The translations under genes and the position numbers were made by a program. The notes beneath the pieces are model-generated. The model was not told the DNA's origin, searched no databases, and saw nothing but the letters and a program-made list of their open reading frames with translations. Positions 19,589 through 30,759 of a stretch of 33,049 nucleotides of DNA are shown here, piece by piece (within the stretch, counting starts at the first letter, position 1; every line of letters begins with the position of its first letter). The stretch comes from Selaginella moellendorffii (lineage: Eukaryota > Streptophyta > Lycopodiopsida > Selaginellales > Selaginellaceae). The DNA is taken from positions 1,332,676 through 1,365,724 of the forward strand of contig NW_003314303.1 in assembly GCF_000143415.4 (NCBI RefSeq), given 5' to 3'.

Positions 19589-22027
19589 ATGGATGTCGGA
19601 TGGAAGGATTTGAGTGTGAGTGCGAGCAATGGACGAGTGTTGCTGGAGAGTATGTGCGGCTATGCCCAGAGCAGCCAAATCACGGCGATCATGGGTCCTT
19701 CGGGATCCGGAAAGTCCACCTTGCTCGATGCACTTACTGGTATAGTTTTCCAAGATTGATTTGGGTTTGGGCAATAGATTAAAGCTCGAGATTCTTGCAT
19801 TGTCGTTCATCACAGGGAGATTGGCCAAGAACGCAAGGCGAGAAGGATCCATTTTTGTGAATGGGAATCTCCAGACGAACATGAGGCATGGGACTGCGGT
19901 GTGTATAAACATTTGATTCTGTGATTCTCAAACTTTCTGTCATAGCCCTATGTGAAACAAGAAGATGTTTTGCTAGGAACACTCACTGTCTTGGAGACAA
20001 TCACTTACTCTGCTCAATTGAGGCTGCCTCACTCACTGCCCCAAAGCCAAAAGATGGAGATGGTTGAGAGTGTGATCACTGAGATGGGGCTTGGAGATTG
20101 CAAGTATACAGTGGTGGGAGGTTGGTTCTCGCGTGGATTGAGCGGAGGGGAGAAACGAAGAGTGAGCATTGCTCTGGAGATTCTAACTCAACCATCTCTT
20201 TTGTTCATGACGAACCAACCAGTGGTTTAGACAGGTGAATATTTATATGATTTTTAAGTCTGGTTTATCATAATTTTTATTTGATGTTTTTCTTTGCAGT
20301 GCATCCGCGTTTTATGTGATTAAAACAATTAAGAACCTCGCTACTTCAAAACGCACTGTTATTATGTCAATTCACCAGCCAAGTAGCGAAGTGTTTGAGC
20401 AGTTTGATAACCTTTGCCTACTATCTTAGGGAGCACTTGTATATTTTGGAGATGCCATGGAAGCTAGCACGGTACTTTTCTCAAATTTGATATTCTTTAT
20501 GTTTTATATTTTATTTTAGTTCTTCGAGAGTGCTGGATTTCCTTGTCCTCTCCGAAGAAATCCATCAGACCACTATCTTAGAGTTATTAATTCGGATTTT
20601 GACAATGTTCAAAACAAGTTTAAGGTATTAATTTGTACTATTTTCTGGAGATTTTTTTTCTTAATATTCATCTCAATTTGAACAGGAAGATATTGAAACT
20701 CAAGAAAAAGTTCCAGCTTCTGAAGCAATCAAAGTGCTTACAAATGCATTTCAGAATTTGCATTTGAGATCCCTCCTCACAAAAGTTGACATTCTTTGTG
20801 TGACTAAGGTGAACCTTCTAGACAGTTTGTGTGACACACCTGGTGCAAGGGTAAATGACTTGATTTTTTAAAATATTATGATTATTAATGGATTACTATT
20901 TATAGAATGAATGCATCCAGATGCCTCAAGCAGGAGTTCTCCATCAGCTTTCCACGTTAACTAGAAGATCATTTATAAATATGACAAGAGATATTGGATA
21001 CTATTGGCTGAGAATCTTTGTGTACTTTATGCTTAGCATCGTAATTGGCAGTATATATTTTAATGTTGGCACCAAATACAACTCCATTGCAGTAAGAGAA
21101 TACCAAAAAATATTCCTAACCATGGTTAAGCTCGTTTGTTTTTTTTAAGGCAAGGATTGGCTGTATGGCTTTTATTGGTAAATTTCTTACATTTATGTCA
21201 ATTGGAGGTTTTCCATCTTTCATTGAAGAGATTAAGGTATGGGATAGTTCTGAATTGTCTTGTTTTCATATCCAGTGATATTTTCTTCAGGTTTTTAATC
21301 ATGAGAAACAAAATGGTTACTATGGTCCCATTGTGTTTACTCTCGCAAACACACTCTCTTCCATTCCTTATCTCCTTCTTATTTCATTGATATCAACAAG
21401 TGTATTTTATAATATGGTTAAACTCCACCCAGGCTTTGATCACTTCATATTTTTTGTGTTGAACTTATTTGCATCTGTGAGTGTGGTGGAGAGCTTGATG
21501 ATGTGTGTAGCATCAATTGTTCCTAATTTTCTCATGGGAATAATTACAGGATCTGGAATCTTGGTAAAATCTCTTTATATTTTTTAAACCGTTTCTAATA
21601 CGATTTTTCAGGGGTTATGCATGCTTGTTGACGGATTTTTTAAACTTGCTAATGAACTGCCAAAAGGCTTTTGGAAATATCCAATGCATTATATAGCATT
21701 TCAAACATATTTACTTCAGGTAAACAAATAATATTTACTTTCTTGAAATTAATAAAATTATAACAGGGTCTTTATGAAAATGATTTTCAAGGGCTTGAGT
21801 TTGATAATAATGATATTTCTGAAGGAAAGCTATCAGGAACAACAATTCTTAAACAGTATCAAGTAGATCTCTCAAGATCTAAATGGTTGAACTTTATAAT
21901 CCTGTTAAGCATGATTTTGGTTTATCGAGCAATTTTTATTACTATCATCAAACTCACTCAGCTCATAGATGGGAAAACTCTGATGTTTAAAATTAATAGT
22001 AGGACCTCTAAGAAAATAAATGCTTAA
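19589..22027 (+). pseudogene. ABCG half-transporter copy 2, frameshift and nonsense
   Basis: The eleven-exon structure is conserved: 19589-19739, 19816-19898, 19946-20234, 20300-20471, 20520-20624, 20686-20850, 20906-21091, 21150-21236, 21291-21563, 21612-21719 and 21767-22027. Exon 3 lacks one G after the ATG at 20207-20209, inside the Walker B motif, so the frame shifts and stops at the end of the exon. Independently, exon 4 has TAG at 20427-20429 where the other copies have CAG. Either lesion removes the membrane domain. Downstream exons and all splice sites remain intact, so the loss is recent. Ala in the DALAG segment after Walker A is Thr here. Confidence 0.9.
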
Positions 22028-22064
22028 AATTAAAAGTATGGCTTTGTGAGCTTGTCATTCACGT

Positions 22065-23020
22065 TTCACTTATCATATTTATAAATGATCTTCTGGCATT
22101 TGGAGCTACATTAGTAATCATAATTTTATAAAAAGTTTATGTGTCACCCGAATTGTCTTCAACCTTCACCTACCTTTTGTGTGGAGCAAGTTCAAATGCA
22201 AAATGAGAACTGGAACACAATATGCTTTTGTAGGAAATGCATTTGTAAGCACTTTGATTTCTTCGTAATTATCTTTCGAGTTAGCCAAATGCCTTAGTCA
22301 TGTAATTAGTGACACCCATGAATGGGATTCCCACTGCCCCTATCTCCTGTTCAGATCATTAAGAAAATTTTCCTAAAAAGTTATACAGATGAAAATACCT
22401 TAAACGCTGTCAAAGTCCGAATTGATAAAAAGAATACCACGCTATCTTCCATGGTATTTCCAAAATATACAAGCCACGTTGCTTGAGAGATTAAGCAAAG
22501 ATTATTAAACTGCTAAAACACTGTCTGGTGAATTTGACGTGATAAAAGTGCGCCTGGATCTAATCACATATCAAGCAGATGCTCTGCACAGAAAATCATC
22601 AAATAAATCAGACATAATAATTACTTCTCTAAACCACTAAGAGATGACTGCGTTTGGGTGTCCGAAGTAATGCTCACTTTTCGTTTCTTCCCTCCACTCA
22701 ATCCACGCGAGAACCACTGTCTCCAAGCCCTATCTCACTCTCAACCATCTCCATCTTTTGGCTGCGTGGTAGGCTGCCTCAAATAAGCAGAGTAAGTGAT
22801 TGTCTCCAGAACAGTGAGCTTTCCCAGCAAAACATGCTCTTGATTTACATAAGCATCTGATAGAAAGCTTGAGAATCACTAAATCAAATGTTTATACACA
22901 CCGCAGTTCCATGCCTCATGTTTGTCCGGAAATTCCCATTGGATCCTTCTCACCTCACAATCTACCTGTGATGAACGACAATGCAAGAATCTTAGTCTCA
23001 AACACGTGATCAATCTTTAG
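22065..23020 (-). pseudogene. Inverted ABCG relic C
   Basis: This is the third copy of the inverted ABCG relic, collinear with relic A. Remnants of exons 7, 6, 4, 3 and 2 lie in that order along the + strand, with the same deletions in exon 3. It lies directly downstream of, and convergent with, ABCG copy 2. The shared lesions show that relics A and C derive from one decayed ancestor duplicated with the unit. Confidence 0.8.
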
Positions 23021-23152
23021 AGAGTCTTGCGACGTCACTGAAAGACTCGTTGACTTTGGAGATGGGTTGCGTAAAGTATATATATCCCACCACACAAACT
23101 TTTGTTTGAGTTGATGCGAAACGAATATACTAGTACATAGCGCTCAAGAACC

Positions 23153-25363
23153 CTAGAATCGGAAGGTAACGAGCTCGGGATCAATGCCGGCGGGCGCCGT
23201 GCTTCCCTGGCCTGGATCGTGTGCCAGCTGCTTGGCAATCGCCATAGCGGTACCCAGGTAATCTTTGTGCTGCTGGAGCAGTGGGAGTTTGGTCCATTCC
23301 TTGTGTAATGTGGCCTTGGCGGTGGTGTTGATGCTGTTCTTCTCCTCGTATTTCCAGTTCCCAGTCTGCCACTCGAATTCGTAGAGGGGGAGAAAGCGCT
23401 GGCCATAGTCCGCCACGAACTCTATGGCGCACAGCAAGAAATGGAACTCTTCCTTGGAGAGGAAGTATGCGAAGTTCAAGCGCGTCCATCCAGGTTTGAC
23501 ACCGCTATATCCCTGTGAGAAAAAAAAAACCTTTCCTCGTTAGAAAAAGCTCCTTGGTGAAACCTTCTATTGTTTTGCTTCTCAACCTCTTGAATTGCTG
23601 CTCGAAATTTCAGGGAGAGCTCATCACTGACTTTGAGAAGCGAGTGGCCGTAAGGACCGGCACACGAGCACCCTCCTCTCGACTGGATCCCAAACAAATC
23701 GTTGAGGAGCTTGGCTACAAACCGGCCTTGCAGCACGGTTTGCTGGATTCCACCGTTGGAATCAGTGGTCCGGACGAGGAACGAGACGATCGCTGCTCGT
23801 TTCACTTGCGTGTTCCCGAGCACCACTATCTTTCGGTTCTTGGACAATCTTTTCAACGCGGTGGTGATGAAGTTGTGCTCTCTCGACTCGATGAGACGGT
23901 ATCCCATTTCTTCTTGGACAGTGAAGACAATCCCGGCTTTTATCCGCTGGAGTATGGAAGGTGTTCCAGCGTCTTCTCGGCTTTCAATGTCCTCCAGGTA
24001 GAGTGTGTCCTGAGTTTGTTTAGTGTTGGTTTTCTTTTTTCTTTCGCTGGAAAGGGAACTGACCTCTTTGTTGTAGTTGACGAAGTCTACCACTCCTCCG
24101 CCTGTTGTCGACGGTGCGTGATCCTTGAGCTTGTAGAGCTTTTTGTTCATGCAAAGCAGGCCCGGTGTTCCTGGCCCTCCGACATACTTGTGTGGACTCA
24201 GCATCACAGCATCGTATCCATCAGCTTTTTGCGATCGCATGTTGATCTTCACGTATGGACCGCTGTTGATCAGATTCGGCAAGTAAGCTTCTTTTCGTCC
24301 TTGTAAAAACTCTCGTCTTACCAGCTTGCGAAATCAAAACATGCTAATGCTCCATGTTTGTGTAGAAGGCGAGCGATGGCTCTAGTGTCCGCGAAAACTC
24401 CCGTGACATTACTGCAAGCAGAGAAGGAGCCAAGCATTGGACGATCTGCGTGCTTGGGATTTTGCAACTCCTCTTCGAGGTACTTCATGTCAATCAATCC
24501 ATCCTCGGTCATTGGAACTTGAATAACCTGTGGTTTAAACAGTTGACAGATTGAAAGAAACGAAACAGTCCAACCTCAGCAAGACTTTGCCTCCAGGGAA
24601 GAATGTTGGAATGATGCTCGTATGGGCCTATGAACACCAGCCATCTCTTTCTGTCAGTGATCGCTGCCACGGCTGACTCTCTCATTTGGGGCGGCACAGA
24701 CAAGCCCAAAAGTTCGTGGAGCTTTTTCGCAGCTGCAGTGGTTCCAGAGCCGCAGAAGAAGAGAGCATCATCCTCGGTTCCTCCCAGGGACTCCTTGACA
24801 TAACTCGTGGCCAGTTTCACCATCCGGGTGGTCTTCTCTCCGACGTAGCTGTCCTCGGCATGCGTGTTCCCTGAAACAGAATGCAGCGGGTCCAGATATG
24901 CAGAAGAGAATTCACGGCTTCACTCACCGTAGGACGGCATGACGTGCTTGATGAGGAAGTTTTCTATATAGAACAAGCAGCGGCCAGAGGCAGTGTAATC
25001 GGCATAAGTGAGAAGCCTGCTGCCGAATGGTGTGGAGATTTGGAGCTGGGAGCCGATGATCTGGGATCTGAGCCAGACACACTTTTGCTCATCGTCAAAG
25101 GGCCTGAAGAACTTGAAAGGATTGGGCTTGAAGTTTGGCTGCCAATCCTCCTCGATGCTGGGAGTTACCTTGCCGACCTTGGAAGCCGACTTTGGAGTAA
25201 AGCACCTCATCGTCTTACCGGTGAGCCTCTCCTACTTTGCTTGTGATGCGTTCGCTACACATCATTACGGTATGAGACGAGATGCTGTAAGACATCGTTT
25301 GCAAACTTACCTGTTCTTAATGAAGTGGCTGCCTCGAATGCACTCCTGCTCCTCTTCAGCCAT
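23153..25363 (-). CDS. PLP-dependent class V aminotransferase / cysteine desulfurase-like, copy C, full length
   Basis: Seven exons on the minus strand: 25311-25363, 24928-25226, 24575-24870, 24322-24527, 24064-24262, 23587-24009 and 23153-23512. They sum to 1836 nt, 611 residues, with all phases consistent and all introns GT-AG. Key residues in this model: GSGTTA at 158-163, His203-His204 in the EHHSN motif, Asp281, Schiff-base Lys310 in SPHKYVGG, and Cys465/Cys467 in GGCSCAGP, of which Cys467 aligns with the catalytic Cys of group II cysteine desulfurases. The C-terminal exon has no motif I recognise. The length exceeds that of typical desulfurases (about 400) because of N- and C-terminal extensions. 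It is head to head with ABCG copy 3. The 53-nt first exon is my model and supplies the start ATG. Confidence 0.85.
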
Positions 25364-25828
25364 CGCAAATATCCTGTTTTAGTGCACCGCGTGAGGAAAA
25401 TGTCTTCACAGATGACCGGTGGATTTCTGTCCTATTTTGCCAGACATATTTTGTCAAGCTTGACAAATTCTAAGGATATCGAGAGGTGTCGGCTTGATTA
25501 TGAAGTCCTAGTCTTTTGTTGACAAGCTTCTTCCTTGCAGAGCATTGAGGCGTGACATGGAAGAACTTAATGGGGAGTTACCTTTGGGAAAGACAAGATA
25601 TGTCCAAAGAGCAGTCCTTGGAATGCCAAATTTCCTGAGAAGAGAAGGACAGACTTCGAATGGGAAAGTCAAGTCAACACAAGAAAGAAAGTACACAATA
25701 TTTTTCACTATTAATCTTCTACCAATCTAAGATCTTACCGTGTTACAGTAGCTGAAAGTCCAAGTCCAACTTGGAGAGCTATAAATCTTACCCAAGTTTT
25801 CATGAGAAAGAAGAACTGATATATTATT
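25364..25828. promoter_or_regulatory. Bidirectional promoter between PLP copy C and ABCG copy 3
   Basis: The 465-bp intergenic region separates two divergent start codons. It contains the 18-bp palindrome (25450-25467), a TCTTTTGTTGAC word near 25510, a conserved block at 25551-25645 that is also in the other spacers, the dyad CCAAGT-CCA-ACTTGG (25760-25774) and the TATAAAT box (25780-25786) for ABCG. No obvious TATA box was found for PLP. Confidence 0.6.
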
Positions 25829-28269
25829 ATGGATGTGGCATGGAAGGATTTGAGTGTGAGCGCGAGCAATGGACGAGTGTTGCTGGAGAGTATGTGCGGC
25901 TATGCCCAGAGCGGCCAAATCACGGCGATCATGGGTCCTTCGGGATCCGGAAAGTCCACCTTGCTAGATGCGCTTGCTGGTATAGTTTTCCAAGATTGAT
26001 TTGGGTTTGGGCAATAGATTAAAGCTCGAGATTCTTGCATTGTCGTTCATCACAGGGAGATTGGCCAAGAATGCGAGGCGAGAAGGATCCATTTTTGTGA
26101 ATGGGAATCTCCAGACGAACATGAGGCATGGGACTGCGGTGTGTATATAAACATTTGATTCTGTGATTCTCAAACTTTCTGTCATAGGCCTATGTGAAAC
26201 AAGAAGATGTTTTGCTAGGAACACTCACTGTCTTGGAGACAATCACTTACTCTGCTCAATTGAGGCTGCCTCACTCACTGCCGCGAAGCCAAAAGATGGA
26301 GATGGTTGAGAGTGTGATCACTGAGATGGGGCTTGGAGATTGCAAGCATACAGTGGTGGGAGGTTGGTTCTCCCATGGATTGAGCGGAGGGGAGAAACGA
26401 AGAGTGAGCATTGCTTTGGAGATTCTAACTCAGCCATCTCTTTTGTTCATGGACGAACCAACCAGTGGTTTAGACAGGTGAATATTTATATGATTTTTAA
26501 GTCCAGTTTATTGTAATTTTTATTTGATGTTTTCTTTGCAGTGCATCTGCGTTTTATGTGATTAAAACAATTAAGAACCTAGCTACTTCAAAACGCACTG
26601 TTATTATGTCAATTCACCAGCCAAGCAGCGAAGTGTTTGAGCAGTTTGATAATCTTTGCCTACTATCTCAGGGAGCACTTGTATATTTTGGAGATGCCAT
26701 GGAAGCTAGCACGGTACTTTTCTCAAATTTGATATTCTTTATGTTTTATATTTTATTTTAGTTCTTCGAGAGTGCTGGATTTCCTTGTCCTCTCCAAAGA
26801 AATCCATCAGACCACTATCTTAGAGTTATTAATTCGGATTTTGACAATGTTCAAAACAAGTTTAAGGTATTAATTTGTACTATTTTCTGGAGATTTTTTT
26901 TCTTAATATTCATCTCAATTTGAACAGGAAGATATTGAAACTCAAGAAAAAGTTCCAGCTTCTGAAGCAATCAAAGTGCTTACAAATACATTTCAGAATT
27001 TGCATTTGAGATCCCTCCACACAAAAGTTGACATTCTTTGTGTGACTAAGGTGAACCTTCTAGACAGTTTGTGTGACACACCTGGTGCAAAGGTAAATGA
27101 CTTGATTTTTTAAAATATTATGATTATTAATGGATTACTATTTATAGAATGAATGCATCCAGATGCCTCAAGCAGGAGTTCTCCATCAGCTTTCCACGTT
27201 AACTAGAAGATCATTTATAAATATGACAAGAGATATTGGATACTATTGGCTGAGAATCTTTGTGTACTTTATGCTTAGCATCGTAATTGGCAGTATATAT
27301 TTTAATGTTGGCACTAAATACAACTCCATTGCAGTAAGAGAATACCAAAAAATATTCCTAACCATGGTTAAGATCGTTTGTTTTTTTTAAGGCAAGGATT
27401 GGCTGTATGGCTTTTATTGGTAAATTTCTTACATTTATGTCAATTGGAGGTTTTCCATCTTTCATTGAAGAGATTAAGGTATGGGATAGTTCTGAATTGT
27501 CTTGTTTTCATATCCAGTGATATTTTCTTCAGGTTTTTAATCATGAGAAACAAAATGGTTACTATGGTCCCATTGTGTTTACTCTCGCAAACACACTCTC
27601 TTCCATTCCTTATCTCCTTCTTATTTCATTGATATCAACAAGTGTATTTTATAATATGGTTAAACTCCACCCAGGCTTTGATCACTTCATATTTTTTGTG
27701 TTGAACTTATTTGCATCTGTGAGTGTGGTGGAGAGCTTGATGATGTGTGTAGCATCAATTGTTCCCAATTTTCTCATGGGAATAATTACAGGATCTGGAA
27801 TCTTGGTAAATCTCTTTATATTTCTTAAACCGTTTCTAATGCGATTTTTCAGGGGTTATTCATGCTTGTTGACGGATTTTTTAAACTTGCTAATGAACTG
27901 CCAAAAGGCTTTTGGAAATATCCAATGCATTATATAGCATTTCAAACATATTTACTTCAGGTAAAACAAATATTATTTATTTTCTTGAAATTAAAAAAAC
28001 TATAATAGGGTCTTTATGAAAATGATTTTCAAGGGCTTGAGTTCGATAACAATGATATTTTTGGAGGAAAGCTATCAGGAACAACAATTCTTAAACAATA
28101 TCAAGTAGATCTCTCAAGATCTAAATGGTTGAACTTTATAATCCTGTTAAGCATGATTTTGGTTTATCGAGCAATTTTTATTACTATCATCAAACTCACT
28201 CAGCTCATAGATGGGAAAACTCTGATGTTTAAAATTAATAGTAGGACCTTTAAGAAAACAAATGCTTAA
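25829..28269 (+). CDS. ABCG (WBC) half-size ABC transporter, copy 3, intact
   Basis: Eleven exons: 25829-25979, 26056-26138, 26188-26477, 26542-26713, 26762-26866, 26928-27092, 27148-27333, 27392-27478, 27533-27805, 27853-27960 and 28009-28269. They sum to 1881 nt, 626 residues, with no interruption. Walker [10 protein letters not shown], signature LSGGE, Walker B with FMDE, the H-loop IHQPSSEVF and six predicted membrane helices are all present. It is very similar to copy 1, mainly with substitutions; the signature region reads SHGLSGGE where copy 1 has SRGLSGGE. The predicted role is a dimerising plasma-membrane exporter of the ABCG family, substrate unknown. Its short divergent promoter with PLP copy C suggests possible co-expression. 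Confidence 0.92.
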
Positions 28270-28304
28270 AATTAAAAGTATGGCTTCGTGAGCTTGTCAT
28301 TCAC

Positions 28305-28968
28305 GTTTCACTTGTCATATTTATAAATGATCTTCTGGCATCTAGTAAGTGTCACCCAAATTGTCTTCAACCTTCACGTAACTTTTGTGTGGAGCAGAGT
28401 TCAAATGCAAACTGAGAACTGGAACACAATATGCTTTTGTATCTCTTAGTGGTTTAGAGAAGTAATTATTATGTCTGATTTATTTGATGATTTTCTGTGC
28501 AGAGCATCAGTGGAATCCCATTCATGGGTGTCACTAATTACATGACTAAAGCATTTGACTAACTCAAAAGATAATTACGAAGCAATCAAAGCGCTTACAA
28601 ATGCATTTCTTTTGGGTGTCCAAAGCAATGCTCACTCTTCATTTCTTCCCTCCACTCAATCCATGCGAGAACCACTGTCTCCAAGCCCCATCTCACTGTC
28701 AACCATCTCCTCTTTTGGCTGCGTGGTAGGCTGCCTCAAATAAGCAGAGTAAGTGATTGTCTCCAGAACAGTGAGCTTTCCCAGCAAAACATGCTCTTGA
28801 TTTACATAAGCATCTGATAGAAAGCTTGAGAATCACTAAATCAAATGTTTATACACACCGCAGTTCCATGCCTCATGTTTGTCTGGAAATTCCCATTGGA
28901 TCCTTCTCGCCTACCTGTGATGAACGACAATGCAAGAATCTTAGTCTCAAACACATGATCAATCTTTA
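28305..28968 (-). pseudogene. Inverted ABCG relic D with internal micro-inversion
   Basis: The left and right parts match relics A and C in the usual minus orientation. The middle, 28441-28610, is reverse-complemented relative to them: ABCG exon-4-side and exon-6-side remnants read on the + strand here. The inverted piece is shorter than its counterpart in relic C (about 22232-22645) and has lost roughly 245 bp inside, with the join near 28508. Homology to the relic ends at about 28968, where sequence leading to the UGT gene begins. No PLP gene follows this unit. Confidence 0.75.
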
Positions 28969-29040
28969 GAAAACTCTATCAGAATGCACGTGGAGCAAGG
29001 TTTGACTTTCCCGAGCCTGGCTGGACCCATAATCTCAAGA

Positions 29041-29048
29041 TTTAAAAG
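29041..29048 (+). promoter_or_regulatory. Possible TATA-like element of the UGT gene
   Basis: TTTAAAAG lies 59 bp before the ATG. The match is weak and is based on position only. Confidence 0.3.
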
Positions 29049-29106
29049 TCGACAAAACTAGCAAGAGGCCAATTCTTTTCAAACTTTCTCATCCACTTGC
29101 CGTGCT

Positions 29107-30614
29107 ATGGCTTCTCAAGGTACGTCGTCTCCAAAGATCCATGTCCTCGCATTTCCCGTCCCAGGCCAGGGACACATCACTCCGATGATGCATCTCTGTA
29201 AAAAGATCGCCGCTCGAGATGGATTCACCGTCTCGTTCGTCAATGTCGACAGCCTCCACGACGAGATGATCAAGCACTGGAGAGCTCCACCCAATACGGA
29301 CCTCCGCCTCGTCTCAATCCCACTCTCCTGGAAGATCCCACACGGCCTGGATGCTCACACTCTCACTCACTTGGGTGAGTTCTTCAAGGCCACCACCGAG
29401 ATGATCCCAGCTCTCGAGCATCTCGTCTCCAAACTCTCTCTCGAGATCTCGCCGGTCCGCTGCATAATCTCGGACTACTTCTTCTTCTGGACCCAGGACG
29501 TTGCTGATAAGTTCGGGATTCCAAGGATTGTTCTGTGGCCTGGATCCACTGCCTGGACCACAATTGAGTATCACATACCGGAGCTCATCGCCGGAGGCCA
29601 TGTCTTTCCCAGCTTGACCGAAGGTAACTCCAATTTAAGTTTAAGTTCTGCCAATGGCAGTCACGTACGCCTCGAAACTTTGCAGCGAAGAAGCTTGTCG
29701 CGGATGAATCTGTAGTGGGCATTATCAAGGGACTGGGACCTCTTCATCAAGCCGACGTACCTCTCTACTTGCAAGCTGACGATCATCTCTGGGCGGAGTA
29801 CTCCGTGCAGCGAGTCCCCTACATCCGCAAGGCCTCCTGCGTGCTCGTCAACTCCTTTTACGATCTGGAGCCGGAAGCTTCCGACTTCATGGCCGCCGAG
29901 CTCCGGAAAGGTGGCACGGAGTTTCTCTCTGTCGGTCCCATGTTTCTCCTGGACGAGCAGACCTCCGAGATCGGACCAACCAACGTGGTGCTCAGGAACG
30001 AGGACGACGAGTGCCTGCGGTGGCTCGACAAGCAGGAAAAGGCTTCCGTTCTCTACATATCTTTTGGCAGCATCGCGGTCGTGACTGTCGAACAGTTTGA
30101 GGAGCTTGCGGTGGGACTGGAAGCAATCGGAAAGCCTTTCTTGTGGGTGTTACGGCCAGAACTTCTCATTGGAAATCCGGTAGAGAAGTATAAGGAATTC
30201 TGCGAACGTACCTCCAAGCAGGGATTTACTGTGTCCTGGGCACCGCAGCTACGAGTTCTGAAACACCCCTCCATCGCTGCGCACCTCAGTCACTGCGGCT
30301 GGAACTCGGTGCTGGAAAGTATCAGCAATGGAGTGCCTCTCATGTGTTGGCCTTGGGGAGCTGAGCAAAACACCAACGCAAAGCTGGTTATACACGACTG
30401 GAAGATTGGAGCTGGATTTGCAAGAGGGGCGAATGGACTGATCGGCAGAGGCGACATCGAAAAGACGCTGCGGGAGGTGATGGATGGGGAAAGAGGGAAG
30501 CAGATGAAAGACACTGTTGAGGTGCTGAAGTGCAAGGCAAGGAAAGCTGTGGAGAGTGGTGGTCGATCCGCTGCGAGCTTGGATGGATTTCTTAAAGGCC
30601 TCAGCAGCCAGTGA
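29107..30614 (+). CDS. UDP-glycosyltransferase, family 1 (plant UGT)
   Basis: Two exons, 29107-29623 and 29686-30614, flank a 62-bp GT-AG intron and encode 481 residues. The N-terminal domain has the catalytic His23 in GQGHITPM and a likely partner Asp123 in IISDYFFFW. The C-terminal PSPG box spans residues 357-400. It starts WAPQ, contains HCGWNS at 375-380 and Glu383, and ends GAEQ. Gln400 as the last residue is usual for enzymes that use UDP-glucose. Family 1 UGTs are cytosolic and glycosylate small hydrophobic acceptors such as flavonoids, terpenoids and hormones; the acceptor cannot be told from sequence. The exons look distinctly more GC-rich than the ABCG genes. It is single-copy in the window and is not part of the repeated unit. 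Confidence 0.95.
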
Positions 30615-30685
30615 TGCAATGATAAGTTATCACTGCAAGTGCTAGCGTGAGATGGCAAACATGTGAAAAACTTACATGCCGCGAA

Positions 30686-30703
30686 TTTGTCAAGCTTGAC
30701 AAA
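30686..30703. repeat. 18-bp palindrome TTTGTCAAGCTTGACAAA
   Basis: Fifth occurrence in the window. Here it stands upstream of the PLP pseudogene fragment in the flipped orientation. A nearby GGACCGAAATCCACCG matches the PLP copy C promoter. Confidence 0.75.
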
Positions 30704-30713
30704 ACATGAAGCG

Positions 30714-30719
30714 AATAAA
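30714..30719 (+). terminator. Possible poly(A) signal of the UGT gene
   Basis: AATAAA lies 100 bp after the UGT stop codon. It falls inside sequence that also resembles the PLP upstream region. Confidence 0.4.
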
Positions 30720-30759
30720 ATATTCGTCTACCTTGCAACCCCTTTGTTGACTGGAAAAA

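Noticed and set aside
29314-29601. Antisense open frames within the UGT gene (also 30290-30658)
   Set aside because: Shadows of a GC-rich coding exon, without any motif of their own.
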